Shown here: piece by piece, positions 1-6,949 of the stretch | Numbering within the stretch: position 1 is the first letter of the stretch | Layout of the letters: each line of letters starts with the position of its first letter | Notes under the pieces: model-generated | Told to the model about the DNA's origin: nothing | Seen by the model: only the letters and a program-made list of their open reading frames with translations | The model's database searches: none | Translations under genes and position numbers: made by a program | DNA from: Myxococcota bacterium | GTDB lineage: Bacteria > Myxococcota_C > UBA6777 | Assembly (NCBI GenBank): GCA_963169055.1 | Contig: CAUJFU010000165.1 | Coordinates: forward strand, 1 to 21,101 | Length of the DNA stretch: 21,101 nucleotides | Reading direction: 5' to 3'

Positions 1-347
1 CAATCCGCATCGGTCTTACATTCGGGGGCTTGTTTGTCTACGCATTGGCCATTTTGACAAACTCTGTTGGGGTCGTTGCAATCGGCATCCACCTTACATT
101 GCGAAGGGACGGCTTCGCAAAAACCATTGTTGCAGCGGGGCTGATCGGTTGGACAATCGCTGTCTTTGCCGCATTGTCTTTTGTCCACGGTGGTCTTTTC
201 CGTATCGCCACCGTCAGTTGTTGTTTCGGTTTGTCCTTCGGGTTGCGGCGTATTTTCTGGGCAGCCTGTTTGTGCCACCAACAAGATCCCCAACGCAGCA
301 ACAGCCAGACTGCGCTTGAGAAGTTCCCACGGTTGTGAAAACAACAT
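1..347 (-). CDS. Cys-rich putative lipoprotein, N-terminal part (cut by window edge)
   Basis: The gene is incomplete: 115 codons are visible before the left edge. The ATG at 347 is preceded by a good Shine-Dalgarno (GGAGGAAGAGT then ATG), which fixes the start. Residues 1-28 form a signal peptide (KR at 11-12, then a hydrophobic stretch 13-25) ending in QTGC. Cys29 is probably the lipidated residue, although Gln at -3 is not ideal for a lipobox. A short Thr/Glu/Pro linker follows. From residue 59 there are repeats of the form C-x-x-D-x-D-C-x(6)-C-x-N-G-x-C (for example CKVDADC and CKTDADC), about 26 residues each, with a third starting at the edge. Such disulfide-rich repeats are common in exported proteins of Myxococcota and relatives. 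The function is unknown. It resembles the Cys-rich protein at 6291-6872. Confidence 0.8.
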   Translation of the reverse strand, partial: MLFSQPWELLKRSLAVAALGILLVAQTGCPENTPQPEGQTETTTDGGDTEKTTVDKRQCGKDSDCPTDQPRCNNGFCEAVPSQCKVDADCNDPNRVCQNGQCVDKQAPECKTDAD

Positions 348-392
348 ACTCTTCCTCCATATCGTTCCTACCCAAACCTGCGACCTTGCACG

Positions 393-427
393 GTTTGGTT
401 GGTTTGCGTACAACGCAAGCACCAAAC
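393..427 (-). promoter_or_regulatory. Hairpin in probable 5' leader of the lipoprotein gene
   Basis: The two arms GTTTGGT and ACCAAAC enclose an inner stem GTTTGCG/CGCAAGC with loop TACAA (plus-strand sense); one side has a 2-nt bulge and the inner stem has one G-T pair. It lies about 45 nt upstream of the ATG at 347. No T-run follows on either strand, so a leader structure or binding site is more likely than an intrinsic terminator. Confidence 0.4.
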
Positions 428-513
428 ATACAAAACGAGTCTCTCACACGAAACCTTGGCTTGTTCGCACTGTTTCGTTCAATTTTTGAACCCCCGAAAA
501 CCCTAAGCTTTTT

Positions 514-561
514 CTCAGTTTGCTCAGCCAGAGAAGTCTCAGTCTGCTCAGCCAGAGAAGT
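514..561. repeat. Tandem 24-bp duplication
   Basis: Two adjacent 24-bp copies (514-537 and 538-561) differ at one base. Each contains CTCAGCCAGAGAAGT. They are in non-coding DNA downstream of the kinase gene. A recent slippage duplication or a paired binding site are both possible. Confidence 0.85.
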
Positions 562-767
562 ATACGGGCAAGCCACCGCCCAAATCACATCAGAATTACA
601 CAGTTGGATTTGTTTCGTGGGATTCCATCCCACACCAAGCCCTCGGATGGGCCTAACCCGCGCTAGACTAAGCGAAAAACCGCAATTGTTCAAGAAAACA
701 AATCCATCCGCCCCCCATGCTCGCCAAAATACGCTCGCCAAAACATGCGAAAAGAACCGAACCACCG

Positions 768-2906
768 CTATTCAGAGAGGCCGCACATCTCGCGAACTTG
801 TGGGTGAGCCTTACGCAAACGCCAACACTCTTTCTTGCACAAAACCAACCGCCTTTTCACCGACTCTCTCGGTGCGCTACGTTGGCGGCGGCGCAAACAA
901 CTCAACAAGCATGTATCCAGAAATTCTTGGCAAAGCTCGGGAACTTGTTGCGGCCATGTAATACTACGCAACAACGCCTGCTTGCGCGCTTCGAGTGGAT
1001 CCATCGGTGGTTTCGGTTCTTCCCGTCGCGGTGGGATCTTGACACGAAGTCGGGGTTGCGGTTCTTCGATGCGCTCGCGGGGTTGTGGAACTTCCCTTCG
1101 CTGCCGAGGCTGCGGCACTTCCACACGAAGTCGGGGTTGTGGGACTTCGATGCGCTCTCGCGGTTGCGGAACATCCCGTCGCTGCGGGATCTCGATACGC
1201 TCTCGCGGTTGTGGGACTTCGGTACGTTCTCGCGGTTGTGGGACTTCGATACGTTCTCGGGGTTGCGGAACGTCCCTTCGCTGCGGGATCTCGATGCGCT
1301 GCCTTGGTTGTGGGACTTCGATACGTTCTCGGGGTTGCGGAACGTCCCTTCGCTGCGGCACTTCCACGCGCTCTCGCGGTTGCGGAACGTCCCGTCGTTG
1401 GGGGACTTCGATACGCTGCCGTGGTTGTGGGACTTCGATACGCTCTCGCGGTTGCGGATCGGGAGCGGCAAGACGGCGAAGAGTCGGTTCGATGGTGCGG
1501 GCAGGAGAAGGCTCACCGATGGATTCGGAAGGGCGAGGAGAAAAGGCCGAGGGAAGGGGCGTTGTTTGAAAGAAAGGAAAGATGGAATTGTCGGGTCCAT
1601 CGAGGTAATACCACCATCCACCGCCAAGGATCGCAAGCAACAGCAGCAAGCGAAAGAAAGACGAAACCAAGCGGCGTTTGTTTTGGGGCGGAGATGGGGG
1701 GGATACGTACGAAGAGAAGTGCTTGGCGAGAGGTTGCCCTGTTGGCAAGGAAGAGGAAAGCGCGGTGGGTGCGTTATATTGGACAGAGGGCCGCTGTGTA
1801 TGACGTTTGTTTTCTCGATCAAAAGCAGCGGTGGCAGGAAGCGGTTCCACAGATGGAGGGGGGGGTTGTGGTGAGCGCTCCGCAGGCCGAAGCGAAGACT
1901 GCGACAGTTGGGGGGGAGTGATGGGTTGGAAAGGTGAGGAAGGAGCGGCTTTGAGCAGAGCCGCAGAAGCAGGGGAAGCGGGTTTTCCTTGGGTATCGTA
2001 GAGATTGGGGATGCCCTTTGCGAGAGAAGAGACTTCTTCTTTGGTTTCGCGGGTATGGAGCCATGCTTCGGAGGGCAGGTGTTGGAGCAAAAACTGGCGC
2101 ATCTGGGCGGCATCAAGAAAGCGCTGATCGGGGTGCTTTTTCAGACAGCGCAGGGTGGCTTCGACCAAAAAAGCAGGGAGTGTTGCGTCTTGGATGGGTG
2201 GAGGTTCGGTGTGGACGTGGGCGAACAGGATCACATAAGAGCCTTCGCTCTCTTGGGTGCGCAAGAAAGGCAAGCGGCCTGTAAGCATCTCGTACAACAT
2301 GACCCCAAGGGAGTACAGATCGCTGCGTCCGTCCATCTCTTTGGAAGTGATCTGTTCAGGACTCATATAATCGGGGGTGCCGAGCAGGGTGCCTGTGTTG
2401 GTGAGGCGGCTGGTGAGATCTTCTTGTAGAGCGATACCAAAGTCGGTGAGCTTGATGCGTCCGCTTTCTTCGACGAGGACGTTGGATGGCTTGAGATCGC
2501 GATGGATGATGTGTTGTGCGTGGCAACATTCCAAGGCGTCAAGCATCTGGATCGCGATGCTGACGATTTGCGCGGCAGATAGGCGTTTTTGGAAGAAGAT
2601 GATCTCGTCGAGCGGACGACCACGGATGTACTCCATCACGAGGTAATAGGTGTGTTCGTCCACAAGAAAGTCTTCGATACGAACGATATTGGGGTGTTCG
2701 AGAGCCATCATGGCTTGGGCTTCGATCCGAAAGCGCGCCAAGAATCGCTCCGAAGCAGCCAGCTCTGGACGCAAGCGTTTGACAGCGTACTGTCGGTTGT
2801 GAACGCGTAGATGGGAAGCCACAAAGACCTGCCCCATCCCTCCTTCGCTAAGCGCTTTGTCTAAGCGGTAGGTCTGGTGAAGCACCTTACCGATGGTCGT
2901 GGACAC
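768..2906 (-). CDS. Transmembrane Ser/Thr protein kinase with Arg/Pro repeat tail
   Basis: This is a 712-residue Hanks-type (PknB-like) kinase that would phosphorylate Ser/Thr of target proteins at the inner face of the membrane. The GTG start at 2906 has AAAGGAGG just upstream. Catalytic domain about 13-277: glycine loop SEGGMGQV (20-27), Lys43, alpha-C Glu62, HRDLKPSN from 135, DFG 155-157, GTPDYMSPE ending at 184; all catalytic residues are present. A Pro/Ser-rich juxtamembrane linker (about 310-410) leads to one membrane helix (about 413-435, RLLLLLAILGGGWWYY). The outer part is unusual: residues about 485-627 are short repeats of the type PQPRERIEV and PQRRDV, followed by a tail with six Cys (659-708). 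No PASTA, TPR or other known sensor domain is visible. It probably stands alone: gaps of 217 bp upstream and 420 bp downstream. Confidence 0.95.
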   Translation of the reverse strand: MSTTIGKVLHQTYRLDKALSEGGMGQVFVASHLRVHNRQYAVKRLRPELAASERFLARFRIEAQAMMALEHPNIVRIEDFLVDEHTYYLVMEYIRGRPLDEIIFFQKRLSAAQIVSIAIQMLDALECCHAQHIIHRDLKPSNVLVEESGRIKLTDFGIALQEDLTSRLTNTGTLLGTPDYMSPEQITSKEMDGRSDLYSLGVMLYEMLTGRLPFLRTQESEGSYVILFAHVHTEPPPIQDATLPAFLVEATLRCLKKHPDQRFLDAAQMRQFLLQHLPSEAWLHTRETKEEVSSLAKGIPNLYDTQGKPASPASAALLKAAPSSPFQPITPPQLSQSSLRPAERSPQPPPPSVEPLPATAAFDRENKRHTQRPSVQYNAPTALSSSLPTGQPLAKHFSSYVSPPSPPQNKRRLVSSFFRLLLLLAILGGGWWYYLDGPDNSIFPFFQTTPLPSAFSPRPSESIGEPSPARTIEPTLRRLAAPDPQPRERIEVPQPRQRIEVPQRRDVPQPRERVEVPQRRDVPQPRERIEVPQPRQRIEIPQRRDVPQPRERIEVPQPRERTEVPQPRERIEIPQRRDVPQPRERIEVPQPRLRVEVPQPRQRREVPQPRERIEEPQPRLRVKIPPRREEPKPPMDPLEARKQALLRSITWPQQVPELCQEFLDTCLLSCLRRRQRSAPRESVKRRLVLCKKECWRLRKAHPQVREMCGLSE
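1026..1454 (-). repeat. Coding 27/18-bp repeats in the kinase tail
   Basis: Minus-strand DNA encoding alternating 9-residue (PQPRERIEV-like) and 6-residue (PQRRDV-like) units, roughly 16 units in all. Unit lengths of 27 and 18 bp keep the frame. The periodicity also opens long false frames on the plus strand (717-1874 and 835-1569). Confidence 0.85.
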
Positions 2907-3123
2907 AAAAGCCTCCTTTGTATTGAGGAAAAACGAGTCTGCGTCTTGTCAAGAAGCGGTCTCAATGTGGCAAGGACTCTCGCAAGAAAAAAGGCTTGTG
3001 CGGAAGAATTGGGCAGGAGAAAAGCAGCGAGACGTTCGGGGCGCATCCGAGCATGAGGGGTGGGGAAGCGATCACACCGAAAGGAACGGGATGTGTTTTA
3101 TTGATCACGCCCGAAGGAGCCAC

Positions 3124-4320
3124 TTAATTGGACAGGGTAGTTTCCGCTTCGTCACCCGAATAGATCTCGGTAGCGCTTTGGATCACCACAGCGACAGAGC
3201 TGTCTTTGCGAACATCGATCACGACGGCTTTTCCGATGGGTTGGCGGGTAAAGCGTTGACGTGCGCTAATCGACATCTGATCGCGCAAACCACCCCCACG
3301 CGCAAAGAGTTGAAACGTGTTGCCTTTGCGCACGCCATGTCGACTGCCACGGTTCACAAAGGCTTGAAAGAACTGGCCGATCAACGTGACGTTGTTGGTG
3401 GCGCGGATCACGTGTCCTTTGATCAGAGCTTCGTTGCGGCGGATTTTGACGCGTATTTGGTGATCGATGTATGGGCCGACAAGCATCCCCTTTTGGATCT
3501 CGGAAAAGGTTTTGGTGATGATACCTGCGGCTTCTTCGTTGTTGCGTTCGGAGATCTTAACGGTGCCGTGGATGCGGATCATATAGCCCACAAGTCCGCC
3601 TTTTTCAGGATCATGCACAGAACTCATCTTTTGGTAGATGGTATAACGCTCACCTGCACGGACGTTTTTGATGTTGCGAAAGCTCATATAGATCTTGTCG
3701 CCTTCGGCGTGCAAAGAGCGTGCATCGATCCCACGCAGGATCACACCGCTTTCTTGGAGATCTTTGGCGTCCACAAAACTTTCGCGGCGTTCGATCAACA
3801 CATCGGGGAGACCGATATCACCGACCGCCAAAGCATCACCCGAAAAAGAGACATCGCCGCTACCCAGTTTGTCTTTGTCGGAGGCGCGGGAGATATCGGC
3901 CATATCTTTGTCTTTTGGTTCGGGTTGGGTGGGTTCTGCGGCTCCGTCGCCGAAGCTCATGCGGTTTCCCGGGAAGATCCAGTGCGGGTTTTGGATCTGT
4001 GGGTTTTTGGACCACAGCTTGGGCCAAAACCAAGGGCTACCGAGAAAGCGCCGCGAGATATCCCACAAGGTATCCCCGGGCTGGACGATATAAGAACGAG
4101 GAGCATTGCTCCAATTGGCGCGTGGGTCAACCGTGAGGCTGTCGCCCGAAGGTCCCGAACCACCGTCTTGTTTGGGTTTCGCATCGTCTTTTTTGTCTGC
4201 CGCATCCGTATCCGCTCCTGCACCGGGAGGGGGTGGCGGGGGGGTATTTTGCGCAAACACCGGGAAAAGGGGAGCTACAGCACAACAAAGCACAAAGAAA
4301 ACAAGACCGAATCGACGCAT
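3124..4320 (-). CDS. Exported LysM-domain protein
   Basis: The ATG at 4320 is chosen because it directly begins a signal peptide (MRRFGLVFFVLCC, cleavage likely after PVFA at residue 23) and has GGAG upstream; a longer frame to 4392 lacks both. The mature protein begins with a proline run and an acidic/Lys linker. One LysM domain follows (about 77-122, YIVQPGDTLWDISRRFLGS), a fold that binds peptidoglycan. The remaining 270 residues look globular beta/alpha and match no domain I can name. The protein is 398 residues and periplasmic, probably cell-wall associated. LysM followed by an uncharacterised domain is common in this group. A promoter-like pair lies just upstream (4371-4400), so it may be transcribed separately from hflX. 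Confidence 0.88.
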   Translation of the reverse strand: MRRFGLVFFVLCCAVAPLFPVFAQNTPPPPPPGAGADTDAADKKDDAKPKQDGGSGPSGDSLTVDPRANWSNAPRSYIVQPGDTLWDISRRFLGSPWFWPKLWSKNPQIQNPHWIFPGNRMSFGDGAAEPTQPEPKDKDMADISRASDKDKLGSGDVSFSGDALAVGDIGLPDVLIERRESFVDAKDLQESGVILRGIDARSLHAEGDKIYMSFRNIKNVRAGERYTIYQKMSSVHDPEKGGLVGYMIRIHGTVKISERNNEEAAGIITKTFSEIQKGMLVGPYIDHQIRVKIRRNEALIKGHVIRATNNVTLIGQFFQAFVNRGSRHGVRKGNTFQLFARGGGLRDQMSISARQRFTRQPIGKAVVIDVRKDSSVAVVIQSATEIYSGDEAETTLSN

Positions 4321-4370
4321 AGTGAACACTCCACAGGAAGAAGCCCTTGCTTGGCTTGGTCTACCTTGCC

Positions 4371-4400
4371 ACCATAAAGAAACCCGCGACAAAAAGTCAA
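4371..4400 (-). promoter_or_regulatory. Candidate sigma70-type promoter of the LysM gene
   Basis: On the minus strand TTGACT (4400-4395) and TATGGT (4376-4371) are separated by 18 bp, with 5/6 and 4/6 consensus matches. The predicted start near 4364 would give a leader of about 44 nt to the ATG at 4320. Confidence 0.4.
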
Positions 4401-4412
4401 GTTGGCGACTTT
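4391..4412 (-). terminator. Weak candidate terminator of hflX
   Basis: On the minus strand AAAGTC pairs with GACTTT (8-nt loop) and runs into TTTTT. The stem is short, AT-rich and overlaps the TAA stop codon of hflX. It also overlaps the -35 box proposed for the LysM gene, so only one of the two roles may be real. Confidence 0.3.
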
Positions 4413-6183
4413 AATCGTGCGAGGAGAGGGTGCTGTTGCGGTCGTTGACGGCGGGTTGATCAGGATCGAGAACTTCCTCTTCTGTGGAAGAAGGCGTGAT
4501 TGTCACAGGAAACAAAAAGGGTTGGATGGGGGGAGGTTCTTCTTGCGAGGCTTGCCAAATTTGTAACTCTAACGTGGCGAGCAGCGGGAGGAGAGCATGG
4601 GGATCTTGAGCGCAGATAGGCAGTGCATCATAGAGGCGACACAATCGCTCGATTTCAGCAGGATCGCTGATCAAGTCGACTTTGTTGAGCAAACAAAGTC
4701 GCGGGATCTCGTGAAGTTCCAATTGTTCGAGGATGCGCTCAACAGCATAGATATGCTCGTCTACAGCGGGATCATGGGCATCCACAACGTGCAGCAATAA
4801 ATCTGCATCGGCGGATTCTTCGAGCGTTGCGTGAAAAGCCGCCACCAATTCTTCTGGAAGATCGCGAATAAATCCAACGGTGTCGGTCAAGATCAGTTCG
4901 CGTTCATAGTTCTGTGCCAAGCGCAAACGGCGGCTGACGGGGTCAAGCGTCGAGAACAGCTTATCTTCGACGTAGACATCGCTGTGCGTCAGGGTATTGA
5001 CGAGCGTGGACTTTCCAGCGTTGGTGTACCCCACCACCGAGACGATCGGGACTTGACTGCGTAAACGCCGACTGCGCCGAAGTTGGCGTCGTTGGGCGAC
5101 TTGAGACAACAAGGTTTCCAAACGGCTGATGCGTTCGCGGGCGCGACGACGGTTAATCTCCAGTTTGGTCTCGCCGGGTCCACGGCCTCCGATGCCGCCT
5201 GTCAAGCGACTCATCGCCGTATTCATTCGGTTCAGACGAGGCAACAGATACTTGAGCTGCGCGAGTTCGACTTGGATCTTTCCATCGCGTGAATGGGCGT
5301 GTTGTGCAAAGATATCCAAGATCAGCTGTGTTCGATCGAGAATCTTGAGGTCGGTCATCTCGGCGATATTGCGCGATTGTGTGGGCGTCAGATCGCTGTC
5401 AAAAACCAACAGATCCACCCCTAGCTGCATCGAGCGCAAGATCAACGATTCGATCTTACCTTGTCCCAAAAGATAGCGGGGATCGGGTTCATCGCGGCGT
5501 TGAATGACTCGCGTCATCACATATAACCCCGCAGATCGGGCCAGTTCGTGAAGCTCATCCATTCGCGCATCCACGTCCTGTTGGGTGTGTGGGTACACCC
5601 CCACCAACAAAGCGCGGTTTCCAACACGCACCTCGCTTGCCACCGTTGCCACCCGCGCAAATTCTTCTTCCAACGAACGAATCCATTCGACAAAGTCGAG
5701 TTCTTCCAAAGAGAACGCCGACACAGGCCCTTCGACACGCCACAACTTGCTCTCTTGGTTTTCGGGCAAGAGGTGGGCGTAAAACACGTCTTTGGGCAAA
5801 CCGTCCTCCCCCACACCAACGGCCATGATCAGATCCAGTCGCAAGACGGTGAGGTCGTTGAGGTCGTCTTTCGAGAGGGGTTCGTTGTGGAGGTGCGTGT
5901 GGATCAAACGAAGACCACGAAAACGCCCCGTCCCTTCGCGTTGGCGTTCAAGGGTTGGGATAAAGATCTTGTTGGCGTCTCCTACAATCACCATCTCGAT
6001 CTGACCTTTGCGATCCACCAACACTCCGATTTGACGCTCGATCTCGCGAGAAACCTCGGTCAACGCACGCAAAAAATGTGCGGGAGCCATCGTCTGGCTC
6101 GGGAGTTTTCGGCGAAACAACGTTTCCAAACGCTTTCGCTGACTGGGTTTTAGGCCCGTCGTGTTGCCTTGAATCTCTTTCAT
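4411..6183 (-). CDS. hflX: GTPase HflX, ribosome-associated, long N-terminal form
   Basis: HflX is a GTPase that binds the large ribosomal subunit and splits or rescues stalled or stressed 70S ribosomes. Visible motifs: the HflX nucleotide-binding segment LLGQGKIE (238-245), the linker GGRGPGET (332-339), and the G domain with GYTNAGKST (385-393), STLD around Thr412, DTVG (434-437) and NKVD (500-503). At 590 residues it is longer than the E. coli protein (about 426). The extra is an N-terminal domain of about 180 residues (with IHTHLHNEPLS), as in many deltaproteobacterial and clostridial HflX proteins, plus an acidic C-terminal tail. The ATG at 6183 has no clear Shine-Dalgarno; a TATATA box 7 nt upstream suggests a leaderless mRNA. 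Confidence 0.96.
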   Translation of the reverse strand: MKEIQGNTTGLKPSQRKRLETLFRRKLPSQTMAPAHFLRALTEVSREIERQIGVLVDRKGQIEMVIVGDANKIFIPTLERQREGTGRFRGLRLIHTHLHNEPLSKDDLNDLTVLRLDLIMAVGVGEDGLPKDVFYAHLLPENQESKLWRVEGPVSAFSLEELDFVEWIRSLEEEFARVATVASEVRVGNRALLVGVYPHTQQDVDARMDELHELARSAGLYVMTRVIQRRDEPDPRYLLGQGKIESLILRSMQLGVDLLVFDSDLTPTQSRNIAEMTDLKILDRTQLILDIFAQHAHSRDGKIQVELAQLKYLLPRLNRMNTAMSRLTGGIGGRGPGETKLEINRRRARERISRLETLLSQVAQRRQLRRSRRLRSQVPIVSVVGYTNAGKSTLVNTLTHSDVYVEDKLFSTLDPVSRRLRLAQNYERELILTDTVGFIRDLPEELVAAFHATLEESADADLLLHVVDAHDPAVDEHIYAVERILEQLELHEIPRLCLLNKVDLISDPAEIERLCRLYDALPICAQDPHALLPLLATLELQIWQASQEEPPPIQPFLFPVTITPSSTEEEVLDPDQPAVNDRNSTLSSHD

Positions 6184-6190
6184 GTTCGCC

Positions 6191-6220
6191 TATATACCGG
6201 TTTTTGGTTGTGAGAAGCAA
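6191..6220 (-). promoter_or_regulatory. Candidate promoter for leaderless hflX mRNA
   Basis: On the minus strand TTGCTT (6220-6215) and TATATA (6196-6191) are 18 bp apart. The -10 box ends 7 nt before the hflX ATG, placing the start of transcription at or next to the initiation codon. The -35 match is weak. Confidence 0.4.
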
Positions 6221-6290
6221 AACAGGTGAGTGGGTAGGAAGCAGCAGCACAGGATGCGAAAGGAGCGCAGAGGCGGGACATCGAAAAGGA

Positions 6291-6872
6291 TCAGTCGTCT
6301 TGGTTTGCTTCGGTTTGGGGTTCTTCGGACGCTCCTGCTTCTTCGATTGTTTCCGATGGTGCTGCTTCTACGGTGGCTTCAGCGACAGGTTCATTGGAGT
6401 TCACGCACACGCCCGGGACGTTGGGGTTGGTGGTATTGGTCTGACAGGTCCACCCCGCTTCTTTCGGATACAAGGGCTTCTTGGTATTGGGATCGACACG
6501 CGCATGACATTCTTCTGCGGTAAAGCATTGCGAATGGCAAGGCTTTTTGAGATCGCTGACATCGCAACGGCACAAGCCGCTTTTGTTGGTGGTGGTGTCG
6601 CACTTGTAGCCTTGATCGGCATCGCAATCCACATCGCTTACGCAGCTACTTTTGCACAGCAGATTCACGCATTTGTAGCCGTAGACAGTCACTTGCGTCA
6701 CGGCATCGCTTGCGTCGCTGAGTTTTTCGCCGAGTTCACGGATCATGCAGACCACATTGTCTCGGCAGGCCCGAGAAGTCAGCGTGCAAGAGTGTGCAAA
6801 CAGCCCACCAACAGCCAAAAACAAGCAAAGCGCGGCGAACTTGAACAGAGACAACAACGAGATCGAACGCAT
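6291..6872 (-). CDS. Cys-rich exported protein, possible lipoprotein
   Basis: The ATG at 6872 is preferred over a TTG at 6893 because GTAGGAGCAAGT lies immediately upstream. The protein has 193 residues. Residues 1-26 are a signal peptide (MRSISLLSLFKFAALC, then hydrophobic to LFA). Either signal peptidase I cuts near LFA/HS or Cys29 (AHSC) is lipidated; the lipobox is poor. The next 130 residues contain 15 Cys, with DVDC- and CDVSD-type spacing resembling the lipoprotein at the left edge, and then an acidic, Ala/Glu/Pro-rich C-terminal tail (from about 160). The Cys pattern suggests a small disulfide-bonded module. It lies 45 bp after the sigma54 activator, probably in the same transcript. 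Function unknown. Confidence 0.8.
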   Translation of the reverse strand: MRSISLLSLFKFAALCLFLAVGGLFAHSCTLTSRACRDNVVCMIRELGEKLSDASDAVTQVTVYGYKCVNLLCKSSCVSDVDCDADQGYKCDTTTNKSGLCRCDVSDLKKPCHSQCFTAEECHARVDPNTKKPLYPKEAGWTCQTNTTNPNVPGVCVNSNEPVAEATVEAAPSETIEEAGASEEPQTEANQDD

Positions 6873-6893
6873 ACTTGCTCCTACAAACCTCAA

Positions 6894-6949
6894 GGCTTTT
6901 CGATGTTGTACTTCTTCTTATGGCTTTCGGATGTTGTGCTTCTTCATTA
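6894..6949. repeat. Imperfect 28-bp tandem duplication at the 3' end of the sigma54 activator
   Basis: Copy 6922-6949 encodes the last residues of the activator (KKHNIRKP). Copy 6894-6921 overlaps the stop codon and continues into the spacer. The second copy, read one frame over, would encode KKYNIEKP followed by TGA. Period 28 bp shifts the frame. Confidence 0.75.

Larger units (their letters stand above)
348..767. other. Intergenic region between kinase and lipoprotein genes
   Basis: These 420 bases contain no convincing gene. A minus-strand frame runs through it (214-765), but it has no ribosome binding site, resembles no family, and overlaps the lipoprotein in another frame. What can be seen is a tandem 24-bp duplication (514-561), a 14-bp-stem hairpin in the probable leader of the lipoprotein mRNA (393-427), and a small perfect hairpin GTGGGA/TCCCAC (617-633) without a T-run. 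I could not find a convincing sigma70 or sigma54 promoter here. Confidence 0.6.

Noticed and set aside
617-633. Perfect hairpin GTGGGA/TCCCAC as terminator of the kinase gene
   Set aside because: Only a 6-bp stem and no T-run on either strand.
214-765. 183-codon minus-strand frame between kinase and lipoprotein
   Set aside because: Begins with GTG without ribosome binding site, includes the 24-bp duplication, and overlaps the well-supported lipoprotein start in another frame.
1026-1454. Possible CRISPR array from the regular short repeats
   Set aside because: Units are contiguous, vary in sequence, are multiples of three and encode protein; there are no unique spacers.
717-1874. Long plus-strand frame opposite the kinase tail, with Ser/Arg/Leu repeats (also 835-1569)
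   Set aside because: It mirrors the 27/18-bp coding repeats of the kinase; it has no ribosome binding site or recognisable domain, whereas the minus strand encodes a complete kinase with membrane helix.
2947-2952. Consensus TTGACA upstream of the kinase as a -35 box
   Set aside because: No acceptable -10 at 16-18 bp, and transcription would start on top of the ribosome binding site.
2893-4377. 494-codon plus-strand open frame
   Set aside because: Antisense to the LysM protein, which has a signal peptide, a LysM domain and a ribosome binding site; the plus-strand product resembles nothing.
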